Shown: positions 18,151 to 28,200 of the stretch, one piece after another | Layout: each line of letters opens with the position of its first letter | Numbering within the stretch: the stretch's first letter is position 1 | NCBI RefSeq assembly: GCF_001183605.1 | Contig: NZ_LFXJ01000005.1 | Location: 2,052,809-2,116,808, forward strand | Direction of reading: 5' to 3' | Source of the DNA: Lysinibacillus xylanilyticus | GTDB taxonomy: Bacteria > Bacillota > Bacilli > Bacillales_A > Planococcaceae | DNA: 64,000 nt | Program-made: the position numbers and the translations under genes | The notes under the pieces: model-generated | Told to the model about the DNA's origin: nothing | Databases searched by the model: none | The model's input: only the letters and a program-made list of their open reading frames with translations

Positions 18151-18329
18151 TCAATTACACCTAATTGGTCCGGAATCGGCTTTGGGCCAGCAGATGTTTT
18201 TGTACCGAAAGCGTAGCGTCAGGTACAGATGTTTTTGTACCGAAAGCGTAGCGTCAGGTACAGATGTTTTTTGTACCGAAAGCGTAGCGTCAGCAGCAGT
18301 TGTTTGGACACCCGCTGAAAGAAGTCAAA
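18151..18329. repeat. Mosaic repeat, type 1 (copy A) with three 35-bp tandem units
   Basis: Starts with TCAATTA one base after a stop codon and ends with CGCTGAAAGAAGTC across the stop of the permease gene. Between them three units of 35 bp begin at 18191, 18226 and 18261 (CAGATGTTTTTGTACCGAAA, then GCGTAGCGTCAGGTA). They are near identical and adjacent without spacers, so this is not a CRISPR array. Confidence 0.85.
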
Positions 18330-19650
18330 CATGCTTACCGTGTTTTTGCCTTTTCATAACAATCCAAGTCGCAATTCCTATGATGATGATAAAAAGCAGG
18401 CTCACGAAAAAACCGAGTCTGCTTGTTTTTTCCCCTAACGTCCCAGACACCGTCATCACAATGAGCAACATCCCGATACCATTCTTCACATGCTCCCACT
18501 TCGACAGCTCCATTAACTTTCTATATGTCACTAATATAAAGAGCCAGTTATAAATTAGCATTAAGCCTGCAGCTGTAACCAAATATTCAAAAATCTTTTC
18601 TGGCATAAGAAAGCCTATAACAATAGTTATGATTAATCCGCTAGCTAAAAAGAGAAATGCAGGGAACGGGACCTTCATCTTCCCTTTTTTAGCTAAAGCC
18701 GTTGGAGCATCATGATCCTCTGCCAATGTAATGAGAATCGTTATGACCGCATATAAAGAGGCTACCATTGTTGAAAAACCTGCAATAATCAAAACTCCGT
18801 TAAAAATGTCAGCAAAAAAAGGGATATGATATCCATTAAGCGCTGTAATAAATGGGCTTTCCTCAATATTAAAATCCTGCCAAGAAACAAGCGCCAAGGC
18901 AAGCATAATAGCCATTATAAAAATAACAGTTATAGAAATAAGCATCACTTTTCCGGCTTTCGGTGCTTCTTTAGGATTTTTCAAATCAATGACCATTAAA
19001 CCCATCACTTCAATTCCTCCAAATGCATAAAAGGCATATAATAGCCCAAGCCAAATTCCTTTCAAACCTTGTGAGAAAAATTCTTCATAATTTGCATGTA
19101 ATGCATCGAGTGTAGTTGATTCCGAATTAAATCCTTTTATTATTAAGACAACCGCTACTATAATAAACATTACAACCGCCGCTGCCTTTAACGCACCAAA
19201 AATATTTTGAAATTTTTCAAAGCCCTTCATACCTGTAAGAATAACGACTAACGCAAGTGCAGCATAAATAGAGGCAGATACCCATAATGGAAGCGTAGGA
19301 AACCACAGCTTCGTAAAAATACCGAGTGCCATCAATTGGCTTCCCATAATAAGTATCTCAGAAATTAAGTAAATCCAACCATTACTAAATCCTGCCCATT
19401 TGCCAAAAGCTTGCTTTGCATAAGTACGGAACGAACCCTTGTCCGGATTGTCAACTGACATCTTAACAAGAGCGTCATAGACAATGTACGTAGCAATCGC
19501 CGCCAACAAAAATGGAATCACAACAGCAGGACCACTTTTATGAATGGCCATACTTGTCCCAAGAAAAAATCCTGTTCCAAGTGTACAACCTATACCAAGA
19601 AGCGAAAGCTGCCACCAAGACAACTTCCCTTTACTTGTTTTAGATGTCAT
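18325..19650 (-). CDS. APC-family amino-acid permease
   Basis: 441 residues with about 12 membrane helices. The first helix has the APC glycine motif LGIGCTLGTGFFLG (residues about 17-30). ATG at 19650 is chosen with GGAGGG 9 bases upstream. It follows the arginine-deiminase-like gene by 16 bases on the same strand, so the pair probably imports and degrades one amino acid, perhaps arginine or a relative. The gene's last codons overlap the end of a mosaic repeat. Confidence 0.87.
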   Translation of the reverse strand: MTSKTSKGKLSWWQLSLLGIGCTLGTGFFLGTSMAIHKSGPAVVIPFLLAAIATYIVYDALVKMSVDNPDKGSFRTYAKQAFGKWAGFSNGWIYLISEILIMGSQLMALGIFTKLWFPTLPLWVSASIYAALALVVILTGMKGFEKFQNIFGALKAAAVVMFIIVAVVLIIKGFNSESTTLDALHANYEEFFSQGLKGIWLGLLYAFYAFGGIEVMGLMVIDLKNPKEAPKAGKVMLISITVIFIMAIMLALALVSWQDFNIEESPFITALNGYHIPFFADIFNGVLIIAGFSTMVASLYAVITILITLAEDHDAPTALAKKGKMKVPFPAFLFLASGLIITIVIGFLMPEKIFEYLVTAAGLMLIYNWLFILVTYRKLMELSKWEHVKNGIGMLLIVMTVSGTLGEKTSRLGFFVSLLFIIIIGIATWIVMKRQKHGKHV

Positions 19651-19666
19651 TTTGATCAACCCTCCT

Positions 19667-20602
19667 TTACTTTCTTAACAATGGCAATGTCATACAACGA
19701 ATGCCACCACCGCCTTTTTCAAGCTCTGTGACATCAACTTCTATCAAATTCTTTTTTTGCAATAATGGATGCCTCGTCCAGTGCTGCTTCGTTGCTTGCT
19801 TACTAATCAACAGTGTCTCGGGATTAAGATTAATAAAATTGATATCAGGGATTGTATTATATTTTTCAAGCCAGTAAACGTCAAAGCCATGGTGATTTAT
19901 AAATTGCTCTGTCATTTCAAAACGACGAGTTTGAGCTGTGAAGACGTGTACAGGATAATAACGCATAAAGTTTTTAGCTATTAGCAGATTAGCGTTCGTT
20001 ACATTACAATTCATATCTAAATGAAGTGTATCGGAGCGTCTTGGCAAATCAATGATTGCAATTTCCGAAAATCCTTCTTGGAAGATACGATCCTTGATAC
20101 TCTCCACAGCCTCTAACGTTGTCCTCATTCCAATATTAATAAGTACGGCATCCTTATTTAAAATGAGCACGTCCCCACATTCTAAAGCAGTAGAAGGTTG
20201 TTGAACTTTTAAATTTTTTTCTGGAAACCACTTTTCTAATAATGAGTGCGCATGTTTATACTCTGGACGCCTTAGCGAACTACCTGCCTCTCCAAGAAAA
20301 ATACTATTTCCTATAACACAGGCAAGATCGCGCACAAAGTAGCGATTAATAAGCTGCTCACTTACTGTATTCTCTTCATTTGTTAGTTCCTTCGAATAAT
20401 CAATAACATGGACACCCTCATTTTCTAGGGCTGTCTTAAATTCCATGAAATTCTCCATAGCTTTCACATGATTGACAGTAGCATCCCATCCTACATTTTC
20501 AGCTATTGTTAAATCTGGTACATCTAATTTTGAAGGTGCACAAAGCATAACAACCTTAAGTTCATCATGCTCAGACCAACAATTTACTTGGAATGAATCC
20601 AT
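19667..20602 (-). CDS. Arginine deiminase/amidinotransferase-superfamily enzyme
   Basis: 311 residues. The pentein fold shows its catalytic set: ECGDVLIL near residue 140, DTLHLDMNCN (His and Asp) near residue 195, and the nucleophile Cys in GGGGIRCMT near residue 302. These enzymes cleave or transfer the guanidino group of arginine or methylated arginine through a covalent thiouronium. ATG at 20602 follows GAGGGGAG. Length is short for ArcA (about 410), so it is nearer to the DDAH/amidinotransferase branch. Operon with an amino-acid permease. Confidence 0.83.
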   Translation of the reverse strand: MDSFQVNCWSEHDELKVVMLCAPSKLDVPDLTIAENVGWDATVNHVKAMENFMEFKTALENEGVHVIDYSKELTNEENTVSEQLINRYFVRDLACVIGNSIFLGEAGSSLRRPEYKHAHSLLEKWFPEKNLKVQQPSTALECGDVLILNKDAVLINIGMRTTLEAVESIKDRIFQEGFSEIAIIDLPRRSDTLHLDMNCNVTNANLLIAKNFMRYYPVHVFTAQTRRFEMTEQFINHHGFDVYWLEKYNTIPDINFINLNPETLLISKQATKQHWTRHPLLQKKNLIEVDVTELEKGGGGIRCMTLPLLRK

Positions 20603-20753
20603 AAAGTATTCTCCCCTCTCATGACTATCTCTGTTAGCGTTACCACCAAGATTGGGATTATACAAATTAAAGGAGGACTTTTTTGTTATTTAGATAATTC
20701 ATATATATAAGTATAAAAACAATTAAAGAAATGAGTGTAACTATGGAATACTA

Positions 20754-20889
20754 TCAATTATGCCTCGGCATAATTGCGTCTGGAATCGGCGTTGTGCTCG
20801 CACAAAGACCTCCTTTCCGATTCCGTGACATCTGCCGGAGGCTTTAACTTCTTTCAGCGGATGTTTGGACATCCGCTGAAAGAAGTTAA
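20754..20889. repeat. Mosaic repeat, type 1 (copy B) with 21-bp terminal hairpin
   Basis: It has the conserved opening hairpin AATTATGCC/GGCATAATT and the module GATTCCGTGACATCTGCCGG. It closes with a perfect 21-bp inverted repeat at 20844-20889 (arms TTAACTTCTTTCAGCGGATG and complement, loop of about 4). The end runs into the coding frame of the NUDIX gene. Confidence 0.85.
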
Positions 20890-21322
20890 ATTTTTAAGAC
20901 AATATGTAGGACACCAACCCATCATTTTGCCTGGTTCAGTTGTATTAATTCTCAATAACGCAAATGAAGTGTTATTACAAAAAAGATACGATGGAGGCTG
21001 GGGTCTTCCAGGTGGTTTGATGGAATTAGGAGAATGCTTAGAAGATACCGCAAAAAGAGAAGTGTTAGAAGAAACGGGATTGGTAATAGAGGACCTAAAG
21101 TTATTAGATATTTTTTCTGGTCCAGAGTATTATCTTAAAGTTTCGAATGGGGATGAATTTTACTCAGTTACGGCAGTCTATTATACAAGAAATGTTAAAT
21201 GCGATTTAGTTATTAATTATAAAGAATCAGAGACAATGCAATATTTCTCACTCTTAAAGTTACCGGATGGATTAGATAGCAGATATATTGAACCATATGT
21301 AACACAGTTAGTTATAGAATAA
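20861..21322 (+). CDS. NUDIX hydrolase whose 5' end lies in a repeat
   Basis: 153 residues from the ATG at 20861. The NUDIX box is complete: GGLMELGECLEDTAKREVLE with ETGLVIED following (residues about 55-80), with the metal-binding REVLEE. Such enzymes cleave nucleoside diphosphates linked to other groups. The conserved fold begins at FLRQYVGHQPIILPG; everything before it is repeat sequence. The ATG sits in the loop of the repeat's terminal hairpin without a proper ribosome site (GGAGG is about 22 bases away), so expression is doubtful. The native start was probably replaced. Confidence 0.75.
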   Translation: MFGHPLKEVKFLRQYVGHQPIILPGSVVLILNNANEVLLQKRYDGGWGLPGGLMELGECLEDTAKREVLEETGLVIEDLKLLDIFSGPEYYLKVSNGDEFYSVTAVYYTRNVKCDLVINYKESETMQYFSLLKLPDGLDSRYIEPYVTQLVIE

Positions 21323-21408
21323 GATTTAGAGAGAAAACTTATCACGTCTTCTCCCATTAAAGTGTTGAAAAGCTGATTTAAGTAAAAACTGCCACTTGTC
21401 AGTCTCCA

Positions 21409-21636
21409 TCAATGAAAATACTGATGATAAGCTTGCTCAGCATCCATTTCGCTAGTAAATATTAACATATCATTTGTTAGCGGGTAATACGTCTCAAAGA
21501 GGAATAGCGCCAACTCCTGAGGATTATCCGGATTGTTCACTACTGCAACCTTCTGTATGTTTGCTACTTCCTCTATAGACGGATGTCGATAAAAAATATA
21601 TACAATATCCCCTGCACTATATTGCTGTTGCTTCAT
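21409..21636 (-). CDS. SplA-like small protein
   Basis: 75 residues. The pattern GDIVYIFYRHP, VANIQKVAVVNNPDNPQELALF and FETYYPLT resembles SplA, the small RNA-binding (TRAP-related) negative regulator of the spore photoproduct lyase operon in Bacillus. No splB is next to it here, so it is a free-standing member or acts elsewhere. The ATG has GGAAGG upstream. The family call is from memory of the SplA pattern. Confidence 0.6.
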   Translation of the reverse strand: MKQQQYSAGDIVYIFYRHPSIEEVANIQKVAVVNNPDNPQELALFLFETYYPLTNDMLIFTSEMDAEQAYHQYFH

Positions 21637-21854
21637 TCCATCACCTTCCTATGCCTTTCCACTAGTTTGGTGTAAGAAGATGTTAAATATAATTAATTTT
21701 TGATTCTCAAGTAGATATTCATTGGAAATATTACCCTTCTAACAACACTCCCTATCATAAAATGTCACAAATAGAATATATATATCATGTGATACACTTC
21801 ACAAATACAGAATTTTTGAATTATTTGGTATAATCAAGAAAAGGAGGGAAAAAT

Positions 21855-23243
21855 ATGATTAAACAATCAGTAATTGAAAATGTACTTGAAGCAGCACTTT
21901 CTACAGGTGGTGATTTTTCCGAAGTTTTCATCGAGGATAAATTTGTCAATGAATTAACATTACAAAGTGGAAAAATTGAACAAAGCATTTCAGGACGTGA
22001 TTTCGGCATTGGTATACGCATTTTTTCTGGACTTCAAAGCATCTATACGTACACAAATGATTTTTCAGAGGAAGGCTTACTAGCAGCTGCAAAACGAGCA
22101 GCACTTGCCATTAAAGGAGGTACTACCGGAACGATCCAACCACTGAAAAAAGAAATTATTACGCCAATTCATAACATTATCATTCTACCAAACAGTGTAG
22201 AGCATGCTAGAAAAGCAACAATCATGCGACAGGCTAATGACATTGCTAGAAATTATGATGAACGCATCAATCAAGTTAAAGTAAGATATCTTGACGAAGA
22301 GCAGCATGTTTTAATCGCCAACTCAGAAGGGAAGTTTGTAGAAGATACGCGCATTCATAGTCGACTTGCCATCCAGGCAACCGCCTCCGAGGGCAAAGAA
22401 ATGCAAACGGGCTTCTATGGTCCTGGTGCACATGCAGGATTTGAATTTATCGAAAATCTAAATCTGGAGCACTATGCTGGTGAAGCTGCACGTATTGCAG
22501 TCACTATGCTTCATGCCGATGAATGTCCTAGCGGTAAATTCCCAGTCATCATTGATAATGAATTTGGTGGTGTTATATTTCACGAGGCATGTGGTCATGG
22601 TCTTGAAGCAACAGCCGTCGCGAAAAACAATTCCGTTTTTGCAAATCGTATTGGTGAAAAAGTTGCCCCTGAAATTGTTACATATATTGATGATGGCACA
22701 CTTCCAAATGAATGGGGTTCCCTTAACATTGATGATGAAGGGGAAAAAACACGAAAAAACATCTTAATTGAAAATGGTATTTTAAAAGGCTACTTGATTG
22801 ATAAATTTAATGCGCGCCGTATGAAAGCTGAACCAACCGGCTCTTCTCGACGCCAATCCTATCGCTTCAATCCAACATCCCGAATGACAAACACATATAT
22901 CGCTCCAGGCAGTTCTACACCTGAAGAAATTATTGCATCTACCGAATATGGTATTTATGCAAAATATATGGGTGGCGGTCAAGTAAATCCTTCGACTGGT
23001 GACTATAACTTCGCGGTTATGGAAGCTTATATTGTTAAGGATGGAAAAATCGATCGTCCTGTACGCGGTGCAACACTTATAGGCAACGGGGCAAGAACTT
23101 TACAGCTAGTTGATCGTGTTGGTAATAATCTTGCACACGGTGCTGGCATGTGCGGATCTATTAGTGGTAGTCTTCCTGTCAATGTTGGCCAGCCAATGAT
23201 TCGCGTAAGTGAAATAACAGTTGGAGGAACGAAGGGGGAATAA
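21855..23243 (+). CDS. tldD: TldD/PmbA-family metalloprotease subunit TldD
   Basis: 462 residues. The zinc site HEACGHGLEA is near residue 250, as in TldD; a Gly-rich C-terminus with MCGSISGSLPV is also typical. TldD forms a heterodimer with TldE that degrades unfolded peptides and matures some modified peptides. Start ATG after AAGGAGGG. tldE begins three bases after the stop, so the subunits are co-translated. No RiPP precursor gene was seen near, so a housekeeping protease role is more likely. Confidence 0.9.
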   Translation: MIKQSVIENVLEAALSTGGDFSEVFIEDKFVNELTLQSGKIEQSISGRDFGIGIRIFSGLQSIYTYTNDFSEEGLLAAAKRAALAIKGGTTGTIQPLKKEIITPIHNIIILPNSVEHARKATIMRQANDIARNYDERINQVKVRYLDEEQHVLIANSEGKFVEDTRIHSRLAIQATASEGKEMQTGFYGPGAHAGFEFIENLNLEHYAGEAARIAVTMLHADECPSGKFPVIIDNEFGGVIFHEACGHGLEATAVAKNNSVFANRIGEKVAPEIVTYIDDGTLPNEWGSLNIDDEGEKTRKNILIENGILKGYLIDKFNARRMKAEPTGSSRRQSYRFNPTSRMTNTYIAPGSSTPEEIIASTEYGIYAKYMGGGQVNPSTGDYNFAVMEAYIVKDGKIDRPVRGATLIGNGARTLQLVDRVGNNLAHGAGMCGSISGSLPVNVGQPMIRVSEITVGGTKGE

Positions 23244-23246
23244 TTT

Positions 23247-24590
23247 ATGAACATTGTAGAATATCAAGAAAAACTTCTAGATAAGGCGATAAAAGCCGGT
23301 TTTAAAGAAGCTGAAGTATATTTTGAACGAAAAAACTCTTTTCAGTGTATGCTTTACGAAGGACAAATCGATAGCTATGAAACGTCTGAGGATGGAGGTC
23401 TAAGTCTACGTGGGCTGTATAACGGAAAAATGGGTTACGCCTATACAGAAAAATTAGACGATGATTCGATGTCCTTTTTAATCGATAGTGCAAAAGCAAA
23501 TGCAGATGTTCTAGATGAAGATGAATGCATAGATATTTTTGAAGGCAGTAATGAATACACGCCATATGAATTTTACAATGAGGAATTAGAAACTATTGGA
23601 ATTCCTGAAAAAATAGAGCTCCTTCGTTTAATTGAACAAAAAATTCGTGCGTACGATTCTCGCATTGTAACGCTTGATTATTGTTTCCTTCAAGAATATA
23701 GCACTGAACGTTCATTAGCGAATAGTAAAAACCTATCCTTATCGCATAAGGAGAACGGTTTAGCCATCTATCTTTCTACAGTTGTCAAAGAAGGTGAGGA
23801 ACTGAAAACAGGTGTATATTTGAAAATGACACGTGATTTTCATTCTCTAAATGCCGAGGAAATTGCCAAAGCAGCAGCCGAGGAAGCACTTGCGAATCTA
23901 GGCGAAAAGTCGATTCCATCTGGAAAATATCCAATCATCCTACGCTCTGATGCTACAGCCTCTTTACTAAGTATTTTTATGCCTATTCTGTCAGCTGAAA
24001 ATGCACAAAAGGACCAATCTTTATTAAAAGGGAAAGTCGGTCAAAAAGTGGCGTCAGATACTTTGACATTACTGAATGCCCCATTCCATCCTGAAGCTTT
24101 GTCTGGAGCAAGCTTTGACGGTGAAGGTGTTGCAACAAAGGAGCAGGCGATAATTTCAAATGGAACACTGCAAACACTATTGCATAATAGAAAAACAGCA
24201 AAGAAGGAAGGCTGCGAATCGAGCGGGCATGCACATAAAGAGTCTTATAAAGGTGCTCTATCAATTGCTCCTCAAAATTTATATATTTCACCAGGTAAGC
24301 GATCTAAAGAGGAGTTAATTGCATCGGTCTCTGAAGGAGTTCTCATTACTGAATTATCTGGCCTTCACTCTGGTACAAATACGGTTTCTGGTGATTTTTC
24401 AGTCGCGGCAAAAGGATTCCATATTCAAGATGGTAAAATTGTCTCCCCTGTCAAGCAAATGACAATAGCCGGAAACTTCTTTGAGTTCTTAAACGATATC
24501 GAAGAATCTAGCTCAGAGCTTTACTTCTTACCGGCTGGGTATGGCTCCCCATCCCTACTTGTAAAGGAGCTATCAGTGACAGTGGAATAA
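23247..24590 (+). CDS. tldE: TldE/PmbA-family subunit
   Basis: 447 residues, homologous over its length to TldD but without the HExxxH zinc motif, as expected for the TldE partner that helps form the substrate tunnel. AAGGGGG precedes the ATG within the end of tldD. It ends before a strong terminator at 24650. Confidence 0.88.
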   Translation: MNIVEYQEKLLDKAIKAGFKEAEVYFERKNSFQCMLYEGQIDSYETSEDGGLSLRGLYNGKMGYAYTEKLDDDSMSFLIDSAKANADVLDEDECIDIFEGSNEYTPYEFYNEELETIGIPEKIELLRLIEQKIRAYDSRIVTLDYCFLQEYSTERSLANSKNLSLSHKENGLAIYLSTVVKEGEELKTGVYLKMTRDFHSLNAEEIAKAAAEEALANLGEKSIPSGKYPIILRSDATASLLSIFMPILSAENAQKDQSLLKGKVGQKVASDTLTLLNAPFHPEALSGASFDGEGVATKEQAIISNGTLQTLLHNRKTAKKEGCESSGHAHKESYKGALSIAPQNLYISPGKRSKEELIASVSEGVLITELSGLHSGTNTVSGDFSVAAKGFHIQDGKIVSPVKQMTIAGNFFEFLNDIEESSSELYFLPAGYGSPSLLVKELSVTVE

Positions 24591-24649
24591 CGGAAAGAGC
24601 AAGTCACATTTTATAGATCCAGCTAGAATATATGATACTTCTCTTCAAT

Positions 24650-24681
24650 GCTTGTCGCTTATCATCGCGACAAGCTTTTTG
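24650..24681 (+). terminator. Terminator of tldD-tldE
   Basis: Arms GCTTGTCGC and GCGACAAGC around an 8-base loop, followed by six T. It is 59 bases after the tldE stop. Confidence 0.85.
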
Positions 24682-24712
24682 ATTGCAGCTGATTAGCTTC
24701 TATGGAGATATG

Positions 24713-24997
24713 TTATCGACCAAATTCTGATTCAGTTGTTGTTGCAGCTGCGATACTTACAAGCTGATGACTGAATCTACAGCCTCCTGAGTAGATATGG
24801 CGATGTCGGCAAAAGAGATGCCTGCTGCCAATGCTTCGTATAGTCCATCTATAAAATCCTAAGTTTATATCTTTACCTATTGCATCAACAAGTGGGTCAC
24901 TGTTCCTCTGTTTGGAATTTGCTATTGTTCTGATTAGCCTGCTTGACCGGGATAATAGCGAGCGCTCTCTCCGCGGCGTTAATCTGTCCAACCCCAT
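24713..24997 (-). pseudogene. Decayed gene fragment of foreign appearance
   Basis: On the minus strand two different frames read like protein: first GVGQINAAERALAIIPVKQA with Asn/Gln-rich sequence, then after a frame change LYEALAAGISFADIAISTQEAVDSVISL and a Gln-rich end. Frame changes and stops break it. Base composition is richer in GC than tldE. No family was recognised. It marks the left edge of the block that holds the large repeat protein. Confidence 0.4.
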
Positions 24998-25261
24998 TTA
25001 ATGAAGACAGTCATCGTCCTTACATACCTCGTTTTATAATCATAGAAAAGTAATCTTCTCCATTCGTACTATGAATAATACGTCGAGGTTACATTTATAA
25101 TTTCATATTGGAAAACGGCTAAGAAGGTTGATGGCATTATCTTCTTGGTTAAATTTTCTTCACGAGGTAAGAATATGAAACTTTTTTACCTGTTGCTACG
25201 TACTAATTATACGATAATATTTATCATGCTAGGTTAATAGAAGATGAAGGGTGGAATTTTT

Positions 25262-28200
25262 ATGAAGAAAATATGGACTATGCTCCTTGCAGCGATACTT
25301 ATTGTACCGTTAGTGCTGCAACCAGTAACCGCTCAAGCGGCAAGGGCCATCACGATTTATGTGGACGGGGTTCAATTAAAGACCGACCAGCCACCAGTGA
25401 TGGTTCAAGGGCGTGTTATGCTGCCACTTAGAGCAATCTTTGAGGCATTGGATGCAAGCGTGGATTGGGATAGAAAGAAACAAACCGTTACAGCTACTAA
25501 AGGAGATACTACGGTAGTTCTTAAGATTAAATCGAGGGTAGCTACAGTTAATAACAAGACAGTTACACTTGATGTACCAGCACAGATTTTCAGTGGCAGA
25601 ACAATGGTGCCGGTCCGTTTCGTTAGTGAAGCACTTGGCCAAGACGTTGACTGGAATTCAAGAAGTCAGATCGTAACTATTAACTCTGACAACCCTAGCA
25701 ACCCTGACACTCCTAGTAATATCAGTATTTCTCCAGCGAGCTATGTGTCGGGTCGAGATGTTAGCAATCAGGGAGATGGGCGTGACTTGGAGGTTAGCTT
25801 CTCCAAATCGTCTACTGAATCACTTGTGGATCATTACCGGGTTCTCGTTGTGAAGGCTTCAAAAAGCTTCAATCAGGCGTCCGCTCTGAAGGTCTCTGCT
25901 TCAAATTATACGAAAGTATCGACTACCGGCTCGAATCGTTCTATAACATTATCCCAGAGTTCACGGGATGTGGACGGAGACTATATTAAAAATGATCAGC
26001 CTTATGTGATCTATGTACTTGCTGTTGGGAAGAGTTCTTATTCCAGCGTATTATCAAATTCTTCTCCGAAGATTACTCTAACGAACATGTCTTCGGTTCC
26101 AGAGGTAACAAATGTGAAGATTAGCGATAATAGCGATTTCGGCGATGGACGCGATATTTCGGTTAGCTTCACTCGTCCGCAAAATGACAATAATATTTCG
26201 AATTATCGTGTGTTTATCGTAAAGACTAAGGATGCTAACAACTTCAGTCTTACTACTGCGAATAATTTATCTAGCAGCTACTATACGACAATGTATAAAT
26301 CGGGGAGCAACGGCGGTACGATGACAGGTACTCTGTCTTCCTCAGCACGTGATACGGCCGGTGAGTCCATTAAAAACGGCGTATCTTATACAGCATTCGT
26401 CCTGTCAATTAGTAGCACTGATTCAGCTATTAATAAGCTGTCATCTGCTTCTTCGTCAGTAACACTTAGTCCAAATACAGTGGCTACTCCTGTTATTACT
26501 CAAATTGATGATGTCAATGACTATGGGGATGGACGCGATTTGCGAGTTAGTTTCAACAAAATATCAAATGAGTCTAATATTAGCTCTTACCGGATCTTTG
26601 TTGTAAGAGCTAGCAACTATTCGAACTTTACATTGACGAAGGCGAATAGTCTGTCCAGCTCTTATTACACGCAGGTGAACAAGACGGGCTACAATATTAC
26701 TCAGGTTCTCTCTTCAGGCGCACGAGATACAGACGGTTATGCCATTCAAAATGGGGTCAGCTATCGTGTATTCGTAATGGCTGTAGCTACGAACTCAGGG
26801 AATAACGTGTTATCGTCTGCTTCCAATGCGATTACGCTATATAGTAGCAATGTGGGTGCAGTATCGAATCTCTATACCAACGATGTAAATGATTATGGCG
26901 ACGGTCGTGATCTCTATGTATCATTCACTAAAGCGGCGGATGAGTCTAATATTAGTCAATATCGCATTATGGTTGTACCAACAGCGTATTACAGTAGCTT
27001 TAGTCTGTCGGATGCTAATAATGTATCCAGCAGTAATTATACGACTGTGAACAAGTCAGGAAATAACAATTACGGGCTGACGCTCTCGGGAAATGCTCGA
27101 GATGTTCGCGGCAATTATATCACGGATAGAACTAGCTACCGTGTCTATGTTCTCTCGGTAGGCTATGGCAATTATTCCGGCAGCAATGCGCTGTCAGCGC
27201 CAACGTCTACGATTACGCTCGGTAAGAACTACAATGTGCAAGCTGTAACTAGTCTGACTGCTGCTGATGTAAATGATTTTGGAGATGGTCGTGATTTGCA
27301 GGTATCGTTCACAAAGCCTTCCGATGAAACAAATGTCAATCATTATCGGATTTTTGTCGTACCGACAGCTTATTCCAGCAGCTTCAACCTGTCACAAGCC
27401 AATAGTAACTCTAATTTCATCACAGAAAGCAAAGACGGAAATAGATCGACAACTAGATCGTTAGATTCGACTACTCGAGATGTTCGCGGTAATCTCATTA
27501 CGGAAGGCACAAACTACAGTGTCTATGTTCTGACTGTAGCGAATGGAAATTCTTCAAGCGTCAATGCTCTATCTTCTGCTTCGGGAATCAAGCTTAGTAA
27601 GAACAAAGCCCTTCAAGCGGTAAGCGGTGTTAAAGCATACGATGTTGGTGATAATGGAGATGGCCAAGATTTAAAGGTAGAGTTCACGAAGCCTTCCGAT
27701 GAATCGAATATAAATAATTACCGTATTCTGGTTGTCCCTGTGTCAAAGGCGAATGGCTTTGGTGTAAATGAAGCCATTAAAGCTACTTCTTATACTTTGG
27801 TAAGTAAAGGTCAATATAGTGCGATCTTGAAAGCTGGTGATAAAGATACTGAGAACCAGCAGATTAAAAACGATACAGAATATCGGGTGTATGTATTGTC
27901 AGTAGGTACGGGAAGCTCCCAGGGAATGTATAACTTGTCCGGCCCTTCTGATGTTATTAAACTGGTTAACAATGCAAAAGTTGATGAAGTAAGATCAGTA
28001 TCTCTGGATGCTAAAGGAAGTAGTAACTCTTCTGATATCGAGGTAAGCTTTACGAAGGTTAATGATGAGCAGAATGTATTAGAGTATAGAGTGTTTCTGA
28101 TTCCAGAGGGGCAAGCCGCTACTTTCACTAAACAGAGTGCAGAAACTATTAAAGATAAAAGTTTGTATACCATCATTAAACCCAATGGTAATAGCAACAT

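Noticed and set aside
18191..18296. Tandem repeats considered as a CRISPR array
   Set aside because: The 35-bp units are directly adjacent, with no unique spacers and no cas genes nearby.
23302..23565. His/Leu-rich minus-strand frame inside tldE
   Set aside because: Composition results from reading tldE backwards; no supporting signals.
21855..24590. TldD/TldE as part of a RiPP cluster
   Set aside because: No precursor peptide, modification enzyme or dedicated transporter was found beside it.
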